Shown here: positions 54,460-64,000 of the stretch, piece after piece
Layout of the letters: the number at the start of each line of letters is the position of its first letter
Numbering within the stretch: position 1 is the stretch's first letter
Assembly: GCA_963969495.1 (NCBI GenBank)
Contig: OZ018321.1
Span: 127,640,437 to 127,704,436 of the forward strand
DNA: 64,000 nucleotides
Source: Ceratothoa steindachneri
Lineage: Eukaryota; Arthropoda; Malacostraca; Isopoda; Cymothoidae
Reading direction: 5' to 3'
The notes under the pieces: model-generated
Seen by the model: only the letters and a program-made list of their open reading frames with translations
What the model was told of the DNA's origin: nothing
The model's database searches: none
Position numbers and translations under genes: made by a program

Positions 54460-56520
54460 GGTCACCTCAACGTGACACAAATAAACGTACGCAGTTGGCA
54501 CGGTATTCGCCATACTGTTGCCAACTGGGTCCTAAACACACAAAGACCTGAGATAATACTCTTGAACTCGACCAGCCTACAACCTACTAACAACAAACTC
54601 CGCAGTGCAGGTTACCACACGTAACTATCTCCACAGGTGCTGCACCTAGGATCAGCGATGCTAATGTAGCGCTCTATACACCACTCCCTCATTCAAATAC
54701 GCGATGACTCTTTTCTAGCCTTGCAAGGTACAGGCAAGCTCCGGCCTCATCCCAGTGGCCACGCACTACAGATTACCACGACTACAATTATACATAGAAG
54801 TCCGACTCCGGGCTCTATCAAACTACAACCTACCTATCTTCTTTGCGCGGGACTTCAACGCTTTCTACTCACACTCCTTTCTAATACCACGAATGATGCA
54901 TGAAGGTACCTGAACGGTGCCCTGCCCCGTTATCGCTGCGAGCACATCGGCTCGGCCTTCCCCACATTCTTCGGTACTCGCGGAGGAACCACGTCTCCGG
55001 ACGTGGTCTTCCGCAATGACCACGCTACACGCTTCTACACGCACATCTCACCGGGTCCTTACGTACTCCCTGACCACATACTGATATGCCTTATCATATC
55101 CACATCTACCATACTCATCCCCACACCACCTCTCTTCGACTTTAAATACACAAACTGGGAAGAGTTCAAGAGACACATAACAGAAAACACGCCAGAAAGC
55201 CTCGACCTGGACCACACCCATCCAGATTTGTTAGACAACCACTGGTGCTAACTCAGAGACTCATCTCACAGTAAAACAATCACTACACCAGAGGCCCACG
55301 ACAATACAACATCACTCACCTACGTGCCCGAATCCTACAATGCCTGCAACTAGATAGGAACCGGCAGTAACGAGAGGTCGTCCGCATCGTGGACGACACT
55401 GGTCGCACTGACCAAAAAGGATGCTAGGCACTGATCCACCCAAACCCATCACCCTCCAAGTAAATAACCAAACACTCACAGACACCAAAGTCATCCTAGA
55501 CACATTTAGGTCCCACTGGGATACAGTACACACACACACACACACAACCCACCCAAACCACACGCTCACGAGCTAAGGCCCTCTTCCCTGATACGAATAT
55601 AGCTTCTCGACAACATATCTACACTGACCACTCCGATCACCATTGATGAAACAAAACACTACATTAAAACAACACCAAAACGCGCACCCAGCCCCTCCGG
55701 ACTGCCAGCCGCATTAATACACAACCTCCCCGCAAACATATACCTTACACTTACACACCTATTCAACGCCTCGCTAAACTCAGGCCACTTTCGTAAAATA
55801 TTCAAAGTCTCTCACAACATACTTCTATACAAAATGAACAAAGACCCTAAACACCTAAACAATTACAGGCCTATTGCTCTATTAGAGCACCTAGGCACAA
55901 TACTTGAACGTATGATCAACTGCCGCCTACGGGACTACCAATATGAGTTTAGGAGGGGCTAGTCCACTCAGGCGGCTGTGACCATTGTTTACGACAGAAT
56001 ACAAAAAAACGCCATGTACGACAATATACACTCTCCATCAGCAAGTGCGGGAAGAAGGCCTTTGATAAGGTGTGGCACGACGGACTCCGTTGGAAATTCG
56101 CCAACAATACGGAGTTACCTCTTTACACCAGAATGATCTTCTCGCACTACTTCACTGAACGGAGATGCCGCATAAAATACAATACCCTATCACAACCTTT
56201 CACACCACGCTCAGGCATTTCCTAAGGAAGCGTACTGGCACCCACACTTTACATCATGTACAAAAACGACACCACACGCCAACCCGAAAACTGCTGTCAC
56301 ACCTACACCATGTCCTACTTCAATGACGAGACCATCCTAGACAAAAACAAATTCGCACCCTTCAACACATATGCTCACACCAGACTCACGAAACAACTCG
56401 GGGAAACTCGCCAGAGACCTCATATACACCGCATTATACGCAAGACTGTATGTTCTGATGGCACTGCGATACCCCGCAGCCATGACCACCCGTCACCCAT
56501 AATACCGTTTTACGCATAAG
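54460..56520 (+). pseudogene. Family-2 LINE ORF2 pseudogene (plus copy)
   Basis: The endonuclease starts MTQINVRSWHG at about 54471; EIILLNS at ~54550 has Asn where the catalytic Glu is usual. 55003-55248 reads VVFRNDHATRFYTHISPGPY and PDHILICL, where the SDH motif is PDH. RT: TTPKRAPSPSGLPA (about 55670), NNYRPIALLEHLGTILERMI (about 55860), motif A near 56040-56090 KAFDKVWHDGLRW after a shift, motif B GIS-stop-GSVLAPTLY (about 56215) and motif C SYFNDETIL (about 56310) where YADD is changed to YFND. It is clearly inactive. Confidence 0.8.
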
Positions 56521-56832
56521 TTAAGAGCATCAGGAATAACGCATTTCCGACTATACAGACACAATCTCCTTCCTGACCATCCCCCAACCGTCGTCCAATT
56601 ATAAACACCCCAAGACACACCCAACTACACCACGCATCGGTGTCTAGCCACCGACCTATCAACTCTTCCTATCCCTTTTCAAGTCATTTTCGTACCCTTT
56701 TCCTCTATGACTACCTGATCGCCTGTCTTACACAGTGATCCCTCTCTGTTATTTTTATATACATCATCATCATCAACGAGAATAATACCGCCTAAACAAA
56801 AGACACAAACGCATACACCCAACACGGAAGCA

Positions 56833-57210
56833 GTGCGACCCAAGGAGGCTAGGTCTCCACGATTAAGGAAAACCTCCAAAATCCGCCGCCCAAGGTCAAC
56901 CCTTTTCCCATCGCAAGGTAGAGAGCACCATCTCAATCACCACGCGAGGAGATTCTACTTCAAAATATTTGCCCCCGAATCAGCTCCCTTCTCGATGGAG
57001 CTGGATTCCCGCAAAGTAATAGAAGGTCTCAATACCGGAAGGTACAAGTGGGAATGTTCAGATGATGTTCCCGAGCGGCAGGTCGAAGATACTCTGGCTC
57101 AAAATACAGTTAAACTGCCCCCGGACTGCTTCCACACGATCAAGGACACAGAATATAAAAAAAAGAAACGGCAGGCAGCGCCCCCTGCCCAGTACACCAC
57201 ACGGGCCTAA
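56833..57210 (+). pseudogene. LINE ORF1 C-terminal part (copy F)
   Basis: One open frame with a basic segment (RSPRLRKTSKIRRPRS) and then the family C-terminal module: FKIFAPESAPFSMELDSRKV, EGLNTGRYKWECSDDVPERQ, VEDTLAQNTVKL and DTEYKKKKRQ, ending TAA at 57208-57210. It aligns with residues ~440-515 of copy A ORF1. The zinc knuckles and N-terminus are absent. The module's function is unknown. Confidence 0.75.
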
Positions 57211-57270
57211 AGTAGAACGCGAATAAGTCTACTTTAATCCCATATACTAAAAAACCTGAACTACACAAAA

Positions 57271-58340
57271 TGGTAGACAGACAGACTTAAAATACTACAC
57301 ATGAACTTCAATGGGTAGGAAGGAAAAGGTTCCACCTATGGCAATATACTACGACAGAGTGACCCTGACCTAATACTCATATCGGAACACGGAACGACTC
57401 CACAAAAACACTTAAAAGGTTTTCTGTACGACGTCAATAGCAAAAACTACATTCAGGAATGGTATGACGGATGTGCAATTACCGTCAAAAAGGACTAAAA
57501 TATAAACCCTTAGGAGACTTAGATGAATCTTAACTCGCTATTGAGGTGGGTACAGCCCTTGGGAAATTGGTCGTGGCCACGGGGTACCAACCCCCTAGAC
57601 GCGGATATGTACCCATGCACAATATCTTACAGATATTTGGCAACCGGAGAAGCGTTCTCTTCGCTGGTGATCTTAATGCAAGATGTGCAGCGGAAGAATA
57701 TACCTTCCGCAATAGCGCAGGTAGAAACATCGAGAAACTGATCGACCGACAATATATAACAAGAATAGGACCCGACTTCCCCACATTTCTAACTGCGATA
57801 ACAGCCACAAAACCTGACATAGTATTTGCTAGCGTCAGGTTTCCTTTCAACTATTACATTGAACCGGGCCCCATTATTCCGAGCGACCACCAGGCTATTA
57901 AATTTACATTAGCAGTAAACCCCATACAAATCCCAACCCAGAATGCAAAAGTACAAGCAAGAGAACTGGGAAAATTACAGAAATTCCCTTTCAAATTATG
58001 TACATCCCCGACCCGTTATATGACTCAAACTTGAAAGGAATAGATGAGGAGGAGCTGGATAAACTCACTAATTACCTAATAGAAGCAGATTTAAATAGTA
58101 TTCCCTGTATTAAATATACAACTCTACCAGCAAACCCTCGGAACCCTTCCATGAGAGCCCTGGCCCAAGAATATAGAGACTTGTTCAATGTAGTAGCGTT
58201 AATAGGTCTCAACCACAATGCCTACAAAAGTCTAAGAAAAATAAGAGACGAACTACGGACGCTAATCACGGACCAACAAACATTACTATGGGACAGACTT
58301 ATAGGCAGGCTTAACATAGAAAAGGACTCTCCAGGCCACG
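57271..58340 (+). pseudogene. LINE ORF2 endonuclease part (copy F)
   Basis: Starts at ATG 57271 with an early frame break (LKILHMNFNG visible in the next frame). SDPDLILISEHGTTPQ at about 57360 keeps the catalytic Glu. 57546-58031 is open: LVVATGYQPPRRGYVPMHNI, LFAGDLNARC, RIGPDFPTFL, ATKPDIVFAS and IIPSDHQAIKF, so GDLNA and SDH are intact. 57998-58330 holds the linker (GIDEEELDKLTNYLIEADLN). A deletion near 58340 removes the end of the linker and joins it to the RT, with a frame change. Confidence 0.82.
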
Positions 58341-58349
58341 CAGAACGTT

Positions 58350-59429
58350 TTGAGCGGCCTACTAAACGTCATGAATACTGCTCTGAAAACCGGCTATTTC
58401 TCCGACCAGTGGAAAGTGGCCGAGATGATTTTCATCCCAAAAGCGGGAAAGCCCCCGGACTGCCCTGCCAGTTTTCGCCCAATATCTCTCCTAGAGTTTG
58501 CCGGCAAAGTATTCGAGAAGATATTGGCTAGCAGGGTTAACTCTTTTCTGGATAAAGCCAACTTGAATAACGAGCAGCAACACGGCTTCATATGGAAAAG
58601 AGGGACCGACACGGCACTAGCCGTTATCATAGAAAAACTCGCTAAGAACAAAGCAGATAATGGGCATGCCGACCTAGTGCTCCGCGATGTCAAAAGAGCT
58701 TTTGACATGGTTTGGAAGAGAGGCCTACAATTTAAGATCCTTCAATTAGGTCTCAACCCCATTCTTGAAAGGATTTTGTGCGACCACCTAATGGAGAGAG
58801 CATACATACAAATCAGAGAACATAAAGGCCCCATATTCGTACTCGAAGCAAGGGTCCCTCAAAGGGGCTGTCTTAGTCCCCTTTTATACAATATTTATAC
58901 AAGGGACCTACCACAACCACTCTTCGAGGGTTCGGTATACGTTCAGTTCGCTGACGATATATCGCAAATTTGTACCGCCGCTTATGTTCAAAGGGAATTC
59001 ATGACGAGAAACACGGATAGGGAGATAGCTAACATCAACTCCTACGAGAGGAGATGGAAGATATCAACTAATGTCCTAAAATTCAAAATAATTCCCATGT
59101 TTCGCAAGACCTTCAACGATATACGTGTGGTCGGGGAGAGAATCCCTTGCTGCACAGAAGGGACGGTTCTGTGGCTCAAGATCAGCACGAGGGGTTACAC
59201 GAGCCATATCGAGCGTACAGTCCCGAATGCCAAAAGAGATTTGAGAGAATTCTATAGGTTTCGTACCTTAAATCTCTCAAATAAACTCAGGATATTCAAT
59301 ACTTGCATCCGTTCGAGACTCCTGTACCCCCCCTGTACCACTGAACGCGAGCGCCGAGACCCACATTGTGAAACTACAAAGAATCCAGAACAAAGCGGTG
59401 CTTATCATGACAAACACCCGAAAAAGTGA
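58350..59429 (+). CDS. LINE RT core, open 359-codon frame (copy F)
   Basis: The longest open RT in the window. LLNVMNTALKTGYFSDQWKV and AEMIFIPKAGKPPDCPASFR lead to PISLLEFAGKVFEKILASRV, QQHGFIWKRGTDTALAVIIE, motif A VLRDVKRAFDMVW, motif B VPQRGCLSPLLYNIYTRDLP (Arg in place of the Gly seen in copy D PQGGC) and motif C YVQFADDISQI. The thumb and C-terminal region run to 59429. There is no natural start codon context; the frame begins after the internal deletion. As a protein it lacks the endonuclease, so it is a gene fragment despite being open. The Gly-to-Arg change in motif B probably impairs activity (inference). Confidence 0.85.
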   Translation: MSGLLNVMNTALKTGYFSDQWKVAEMIFIPKAGKPPDCPASFRPISLLEFAGKVFEKILASRVNSFLDKANLNNEQQHGFIWKRGTDTALAVIIEKLAKNKADNGHADLVLRDVKRAFDMVWKRGLQFKILQLGLNPILERILCDHLMERAYIQIREHKGPIFVLEARVPQRGCLSPLLYNIYTRDLPQPLFEGSVYVQFADDISQICTAAYVQREFMTRNTDREIANINSYERRWKISTNVLKFKIIPMFRKTFNDIRVVGERIPCCTEGTVLWLKISTRGYTSHIERTVPNAKRDLREFYRFRTLNLSNKLRIFNTCIRSRLLYPPCTTERERRDPHCETTKNPEQSGAYHDKHPKK

Positions 59430-59539
59430 ATACGAAAGACAGAGGGAGCTCCACGACTCGGTTGCATTATCTCCGATCAACGTGGCGCTCCACGAGAGAG
59501 CAAAGAGGTTCTGACAAGCCATTGGCACCCGACTGTCCC

Positions 59540-60180
59540 CCGAGTAACCTCGGGGACAGAGAACTCCAGAAGTAGACACAAAACATGGAGAACATAAGAC
59601 CTTTTAAAAGCAGCAAGGCTTTGACAGAGGGCGACGTGACTCCAAAGTACACATGACAAAGTCGACAAAATACAACAAATGACTAGTGCAATGTTCAGGT
59701 TTCTTTGGTATTTATCACTTAACAACACTAAAATTACCAATTTTTACTAAATTTTTTCGAAATAAAATCAAAAGTTGAAATTCAATTTAGAAAACTTTCT
59801 CAAAAACCCATAGCTGGAACGCCCCCCCCCCTCCCCAGATGAAGGCTTAAATGCCAATTTGATCAAATCTAGCCTAATTAAATTAACAGGCCTAATTTAA
59901 TTAGTATAAGCTAAAAAATTTATTTATTCTGTCTCCCACACCACCTCTATTATTTTAATCTTACCCAATTTCACCACTTTACTCTCTAACTATCTCTCCT
60001 CCTCTCTAATTTTCACCAAGTTCAACGTTTTTGATATTGACTGATCGGATTTCTTGGGCATAAGTCAGCAACCGGCAAAGGCGGAAAAGTTGTGGTAAGG
60101 CAGCAAAGGTCTGGCCAAAATCTGCCAGAAAACGCCTCCATAATCTCTTCCTATCGACGACGAGGAAGCTTCACGAAATA
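59540..60180. other. Spacer between LINE copies F and G
   Basis: A short stretch at 59563-59600 matches the ORF2 leader of copy G at 63762-63798. The rest is A/T- and C-rich, with no recognised motif. Confidence 0.4.
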
Positions 60181-60189
60181 GAAGCAACA

Positions 60190-61140
60190 AGAGAACATGA
60201 ACTACCGTATGGGATGGGTGATGATGATGGGTGAACCTGGTGGGGGCCCTCTCGAGGTGTGATTGTATGGTGGACCTTTTGTTCGTTATCGCGGAATCAA
60301 CCATCCCTAAACAAAGGGAACCACCCACGAGGGTTGGGGTATCAGACCTGCGGCCGGCGTACATAGAGACGGGTGCTACGTCCTTCTATGGTCCTTGCTG
60401 GACCTTCGTGGTAGAGGTTCCCCCTCCCCTCCCTAGAGGTTGCAATTCTGCCCCTTGTCCAGGTGCCTCTGACGACGAGTTCCACAGTTGGCTCTTTCCC
60501 AAACCTACTATACCCTATTGCTCCTACACCATTTAACCCCTTTTCATCACTTTTTTTTCAGGCTACGCTTTTTAAGAAGATGATCGGGTTAAACCATCAC
60601 CCCCTCATCACTCTTCACAGCGGCCCCACGGAGGAAAATCGCCGTACACAGCCTCGCCAAACTATGTCGCTCACTAGAGAAGACATAATTGGGGGTACTG
60701 GAGGAAGCTGGTTTGAGGATTAGCCCACAGTGGGTAACAATGTCAAGAGGCTCGACTGGACAAGGGACGGACTGCAACCTCCGTTGCTAATTACTGCAGA
60801 GGCCCATCCCAGGACCACAGAGGGACACATAACCATCTCTGTGTATGGTAGGAGCAGTCACGATTCAAACACCCCCGGTGAGCGGGGTTGTCAATGAGTC
60901 CGCTAGTAGTCATCCCCCGGGAGGATCCTACTCAGTCTCAGCACCTACTCAATCATTCTTCATCTCATTACAATGCGCCATTACCACATTCATCCCAACA
61001 TTCACTAAAGTGAATACCTCTGGGTTACAAGTAACTCAAAAAGTGTAGGGGGAAGTCACCCTCGGAAAATAATACTTTCAATACATGATCACCAAATTAC
61101 ACACAGCATAACAGAAGTCTGCCTACTCTACGAACTTGCT
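60190..61140 (+). other. Leader (5' UTR-like) of family-1 copy G with inverted segment
   Basis: 60195-60420 matches the repeat at 36030-36290. 60440-60470 (GGTTGCAATTCTGCCCCTTG) is an inverted copy of 60757-60783. GGTTTGAGGATTAGCCCACA at 60709 recurs at 52713 and, inverted, at 36320. No ORF with a known domain. Leader status is inferred from position upstream of ORF1. Confidence 0.5.
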
Positions 61141-61149
61141 TCACAAGGG

Positions 61150-62662
61150 CTACGAGGCGGTTACCCTCGACAACATGACAATGGATCTTGCCACACGAAT
61201 ACCCCTCAAGGTAGTAATCAATGGCTAGGCCAAACCGGAATTAGGCTAAGTTTTTAAAACGATCTTCGGAGAACTCAGCGTCGCAGTCATTCGCCAATCA
61301 GACACTTCAACCGCTTACTTGGCGATCTGCGAGAGGGAAAAGGACATCAAGACGATCACCAAGGAAGATGGTCTTCTCGCACTCCAGGAGATAAACTTCC
61401 AACCCACAGTGCCACCCAAATCCAGGCCCAACAGCGTGATTTACCGTCGACTCGTTGCCTGGATAGGTGATCGCACGAAAGAGGAAATAGCAAAAGATAG
61501 AAGCCAGTCAGAGCTGGGCGAAATGTTCTTAAATAATTAAGTTCAGAAACCGAAGAGAAAACCAAGAATACAATCATGTATTCAAGGTGATCTTCAAGGA
61601 GACGGAGATGGCCCAGAAGGCCAAAGAAAAGGGCCTGCTACTATTCTACGCAAAGATCAATGGGGACCAGATCAAACGTGAAGAATTCACGCCGGTTCAG
61701 ATGTGTTTCTGCTGCTACAAAATGTAGCAGCACTCCACCAAAGATTGTCAAGAAGCAGAGGAGACATGCTCCAGGGGCAGTCAAAGAGGTCATGGGTGGA
61801 AAAACTGCATGAAGAACGAGAAGTGTGTTAACTGCGGGCAGGGCCACAAAGCATTAGCCATGGCTTGCCCCATTAAAAGAAACATAATCAAAAGAAAACA
61901 AGCTGCAAATATAGAGTAAGAACAGAGAATGATGACAACTTCGTATGCACAAGCAGCAAAAATGTCCCGCCCAGCACAACCCCCGACAAAAACCTACATC
62001 AAACTTGAGAACGAGGAGTCAACGAAAATTCTTACCTGCATACTTTATGCGCACGTAAGAAATCTTACGAATCCAGGCACGTTCTCAAGTGAGCTCAACA
62101 TGATGCCCAAGAAGAACAATCTAAGTAAGATGTGGTTCCCAGAGAACCCTCATCAGGAGATGTCCTGCAGTTGCAATTCTCCCTAAAGGTGAATGAAGAA
62201 GTAGTTGCAGCCACGTCTCCCAACCCTACTGAAATAACGGACTAACACCACAAGGATCAAGGGAAAGAAACACGGGAACCCATCTCGAGACCTGACCCCA
62301 GAATTGTAGCGAGAAAAGAGAGGGAAGAAAAAGCGAGGAAAGCTACCACAAACAAACCCCACAGAAGGTAACTCCAAACTTCAACCGACGCAGACTCGGA
62401 CAGCGACAGTACGCAGAGCGAAACCGCAAGAAAAAAATAACACTAAAAGAACAAAAAGTAAGAAAAACCAAAAACTCAAATGGACAATAACAGAATCTGA
62501 AGATGAAATTGAAGTTGCGGTAGCACTTTATGCAGGTAAAGTGAAACTCGACAACGCCGCCTTATTTACGATCCCGGCTATGGAATACAAGAAGACGAAG
62601 AGCGGAAGGTCCGTGTCGTGGTATGACCAGGTGTACGCTGTTATATGCACACTAGCCTATTA
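61150..62662 (+). pseudogene. LINE ORF1 pseudogene (copy G)
   Basis: The N-terminal part shows TIFGELSVAVIRQSDTSTAY, LAICEREKDIKTIT and PNSVIYRRLVAWIGD (61260-61470), close to copy A. After a frameshift near 61540, DQIKREEFTPVQMCFCCYKM, a stop, QHSTKDC gives knuckle 1 with CX2CX5HX4C spacing. CSRGSQRGHGWKNC follows with Gly at the second Cys, then CVNCGQGHKALAMAC. 61929-62184 has TSYAQAAKM and TKTYIKLENEESTKILTCIL. The C-terminal module reads KWTITESEDEIEVAVALYAG at about 62480-62540, then MEYKKTKSG, ending TAG near 62660. Several breaks. Confidence 0.78.
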
Positions 62663-63755
62663 GCCGACCGAAATTAAGGCTCCACTTGGGGATGGCTCTA
62701 AGAGTGCTTTAAATACACAGTTGCTAGGCCAAGGAATATTCAAACACGGCTACAAAAATATACTTTAATAGAACTAAGGATTACATACACATATAGGGCA
62801 AGTTAAATGACAATGCAGTTAAATATTTACGGTTCACGGCTAAGATGATTGACAATATCAATTAAGTTTGAACCGAGGGGTAATTAATTAAGAAATGATC
62901 TTACAATTATGCAAGTTCTAGAGCAAAGGGGATCCTCAAGGACCGTGACGAAGCGGGTTTTAAATCCCTTTCACCTTGATGTGCGACGAGTAGGACCTGG
63001 GAGATGAGTTCGACTTAGAACTTGTGGTCGTCTCACGAGACGTTCAATCTCACAGGAGCTGCCAAGTGTAGGCCATGAATGGTCTTTTTCAGTCTCCTTC
63101 TTTTCTTATGTTCTTATGTTCTAACTTAGGGAAATTGAAGATGGGGCCTCTTATCCTTAAAAGGCGAACGGAGGATGCTTCGGGGATGGCTTTTCCGATC
63201 CTTAAAATCTGAAGACGTGATGAGAAAGGTTGAAGCACGGCTAAAACTATCTTCACGAACAACACTGAGTGACGACTAGCTCTTCCTTGGCTCTTCGACA
63301 ATCACTCAATTCTTCTCTGGACGAGAATATATTCGATTCCCTTTTGACTAACGAATACGTTAACGGTTAACGTACTGGACGGAGACTTCAGATGCAATCT
63401 GCCTGTGAACTCCGATGTATCGAATATATACACCGAAATTATCTAGACTGGGAGAGAGATTCCTCGCCAACAGACTTCCTTAATTGCCTTGGGTCGCGAT
63501 AAGGGTCCATAGCGGGGAGCTGCGATGCCCACTTAATGGTCTTTCGATTTTTCAAATTTTTGCAGTATATAGGGCATATGAATGCAGCGCTGCGAACGGG
63601 ACGTGAGGCCGACTAAATTGCTTGGGGAAGACGGTCAACGGCGAACTGGGGAAGTCAAAGGGGGCGGGGGGATGACGGAGAACTGAGGTACCGGCAAAAA
63701 AAATTCCTTTTCTCTTTCCTTATTCTTCCATAGTCCGAAAGCACAGGGAATAAGC
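62663..63755 (-). mobile_element. Probable LTR-like insertion between ORF1 and ORF2 of copy G
   Basis: Copies A, B, D and F have 10 to 100 nt between ORF1 and ORF2; here there are about 1.1 kb. On the minus strand the 3' part carries GCACTCTTAGAGCCATCCCC near the end, comparable to AGCACTCTTAGAACAAAAGG near the end of LTR-A, and TTCTATTAAAGTATATTTTTG, a possible polyadenylation region. I could not fix TG...CA ends or a target duplication, so this may be a decayed solo LTR. Confidence 0.4.
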
Positions 63756-63782
63756 AGCACACTCCAGAAGTAGACAAAAAAC

Positions 63783-64000
63783 ATGGAGATCATAAACAAC
63801 ACCTTAAAATTTTTAATAATAAACACGAATGGATGGTTAGGGAAAGCGAATGAATATGGCAACATATTCAGAAGCGCAGACCCCGACATAATTCTAATAT
63901 CTGAACACGGTGACAACACGAATAACACTCAGATGAAAATCCCGAACTACCACGTCCTGGCAAAGAACTCATCGCAAGATAGATTCGACGGTACTGTAAT
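63783..64000 (+). CDS. LINE ORF2 start (copy G, partial)
   Basis: ATG at 63783 opens MEIINNTLKFLIINTNGWLG, then YGNIFRSADPDIILISEHGD (catalytic Glu present at residue 44), MKIPNYHVLAKNSSQ and DRFDGTV, in frame to the window end. It aligns with residues 1-73 of copy A ORF2. It is preceded by CTCCAGAAGTAGAC, a leader also found after copy F. Domain: N-terminal APE-type endonuclease. No stop in the 72 visible codons. Confidence 0.82.
   Translation, partial: MEIINNTLKFLIINTNGWLGKANEYGNIFRSADPDIILISEHGDNTNNTQMKIPNYHVLAKNSSQDRFDGTV

Larger units (their letters stand above)
53040..56790 (+). mobile_element. Family-2 LINE, plus copy (uninterrupted but mutated)
   Basis: ORF1 then ORF2 and a 3' UTR ending with CATCATCATCATCAACGAG near 56765-56783. 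It is in inverted orientation relative to the split copy at 36490-51690. Because it is continuous it acts as the empty-site reference for LTR-A and LTR-B. Confidence 0.85.
56800..59540 (+). mobile_element. Family-1 LINE, copy F
   Basis: 5'-truncated inside ORF1, then ORF2 with an internal deletion and a long open RT. The 3' end stops near 59540 without the 3' UTR seen in copies C and D. Sequence CTCCAGAAGTAGACAC and CATGGAGAACATAA follow at 59565-59598. Confidence 0.82.
60190..64000 (+). mobile_element. Family-1 LINE, copy G (runs off right edge)
   Basis: Leader, ORF1, an LTR-like insertion of about 1.1 kb, then the start of ORF2. Family membership rests on the ORF1 knuckles, the C-terminal module and the ORF2 start. 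Confidence 0.8.

Overview
This 64-kb window looks like intergenic or heterochromatic DNA from a metazoan, most likely an arthropod; a crustacean or chelicerate would fit. I infer this from the mix of elements: Jockey-type LINEs, Gypsy-type LTR elements with a coiled-coil gag, a Penelope-like element, Tc1/mariner, Merlin and hAT elements, and long (AT)n runs. I found no convincing host gene, no rRNA or functional tRNA gene, and no CRISPR or operon structure. Almost everything that can be recognised is a transposable element or its remains, often inserted into one another.

Layout. 1-2930 (-) is the best-preserved LINE (family 1, copy A): ORF1 has two amber stops and ORF2 is open to the window edge. 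2931-6219 is AT-rich with a ~46-bp minisatellite. A deleted mariner (6222-7088) and a palindromic repeat enclosing SINE-like units (7447-7869) follow. 8700-17700 (+) holds two decayed family-1 LINEs (B and C), with a Tc1/mariner element inserted in C (13683-14940) and a gag relic between them. 17690-19600 holds a second gag relic, an (AT)n run and an LTR fragment. 19700-24540 (+) is LINE copy D. 24800-35990 is a mosaic: microsatellites, a SINE, a Tc1-like pseudogene, a CR1/L2-like endonuclease joined to a Penelope-like RT, a second Penelope fragment in reverse, a Merlin element with an 8-bp target duplication, a hAT-type MITE, and two more LINE relics.

36490-51690 is a nested structure that can be reconstructed. 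One LINE of a second family (minus strand) is split into three pieces by two related Gypsy-type elements, LTR-A (36560-41698) and LTR-B (44516-50946). 51760-52690 is family-1 copy E. 53040-56790 (+) is a second family-2 LINE in inverted orientation to the first. 56800-59540 (+) is family-1 copy F, which has an open RT core. 60190-64000 (+) is family-1 copy G, with an LTR-like insertion between ORF1 and ORF2.

Functionally, the LINE ORF1 proteins would bind RNA through zinc knuckles, and ORF2 would nick the target and reverse-transcribe. The Gypsy elements supply gag, protease and RNase H remnants. The DNA elements survive mainly as deleted, non-autonomous copies. I see no novel host system. 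The most distinctive points are a conserved C-terminal module in family-1 ORF1, the dated nested insertions, and the Merlin and hAT elements with target duplications. All family assignments come from reading motifs and comparing copies within the window; no database search was possible.
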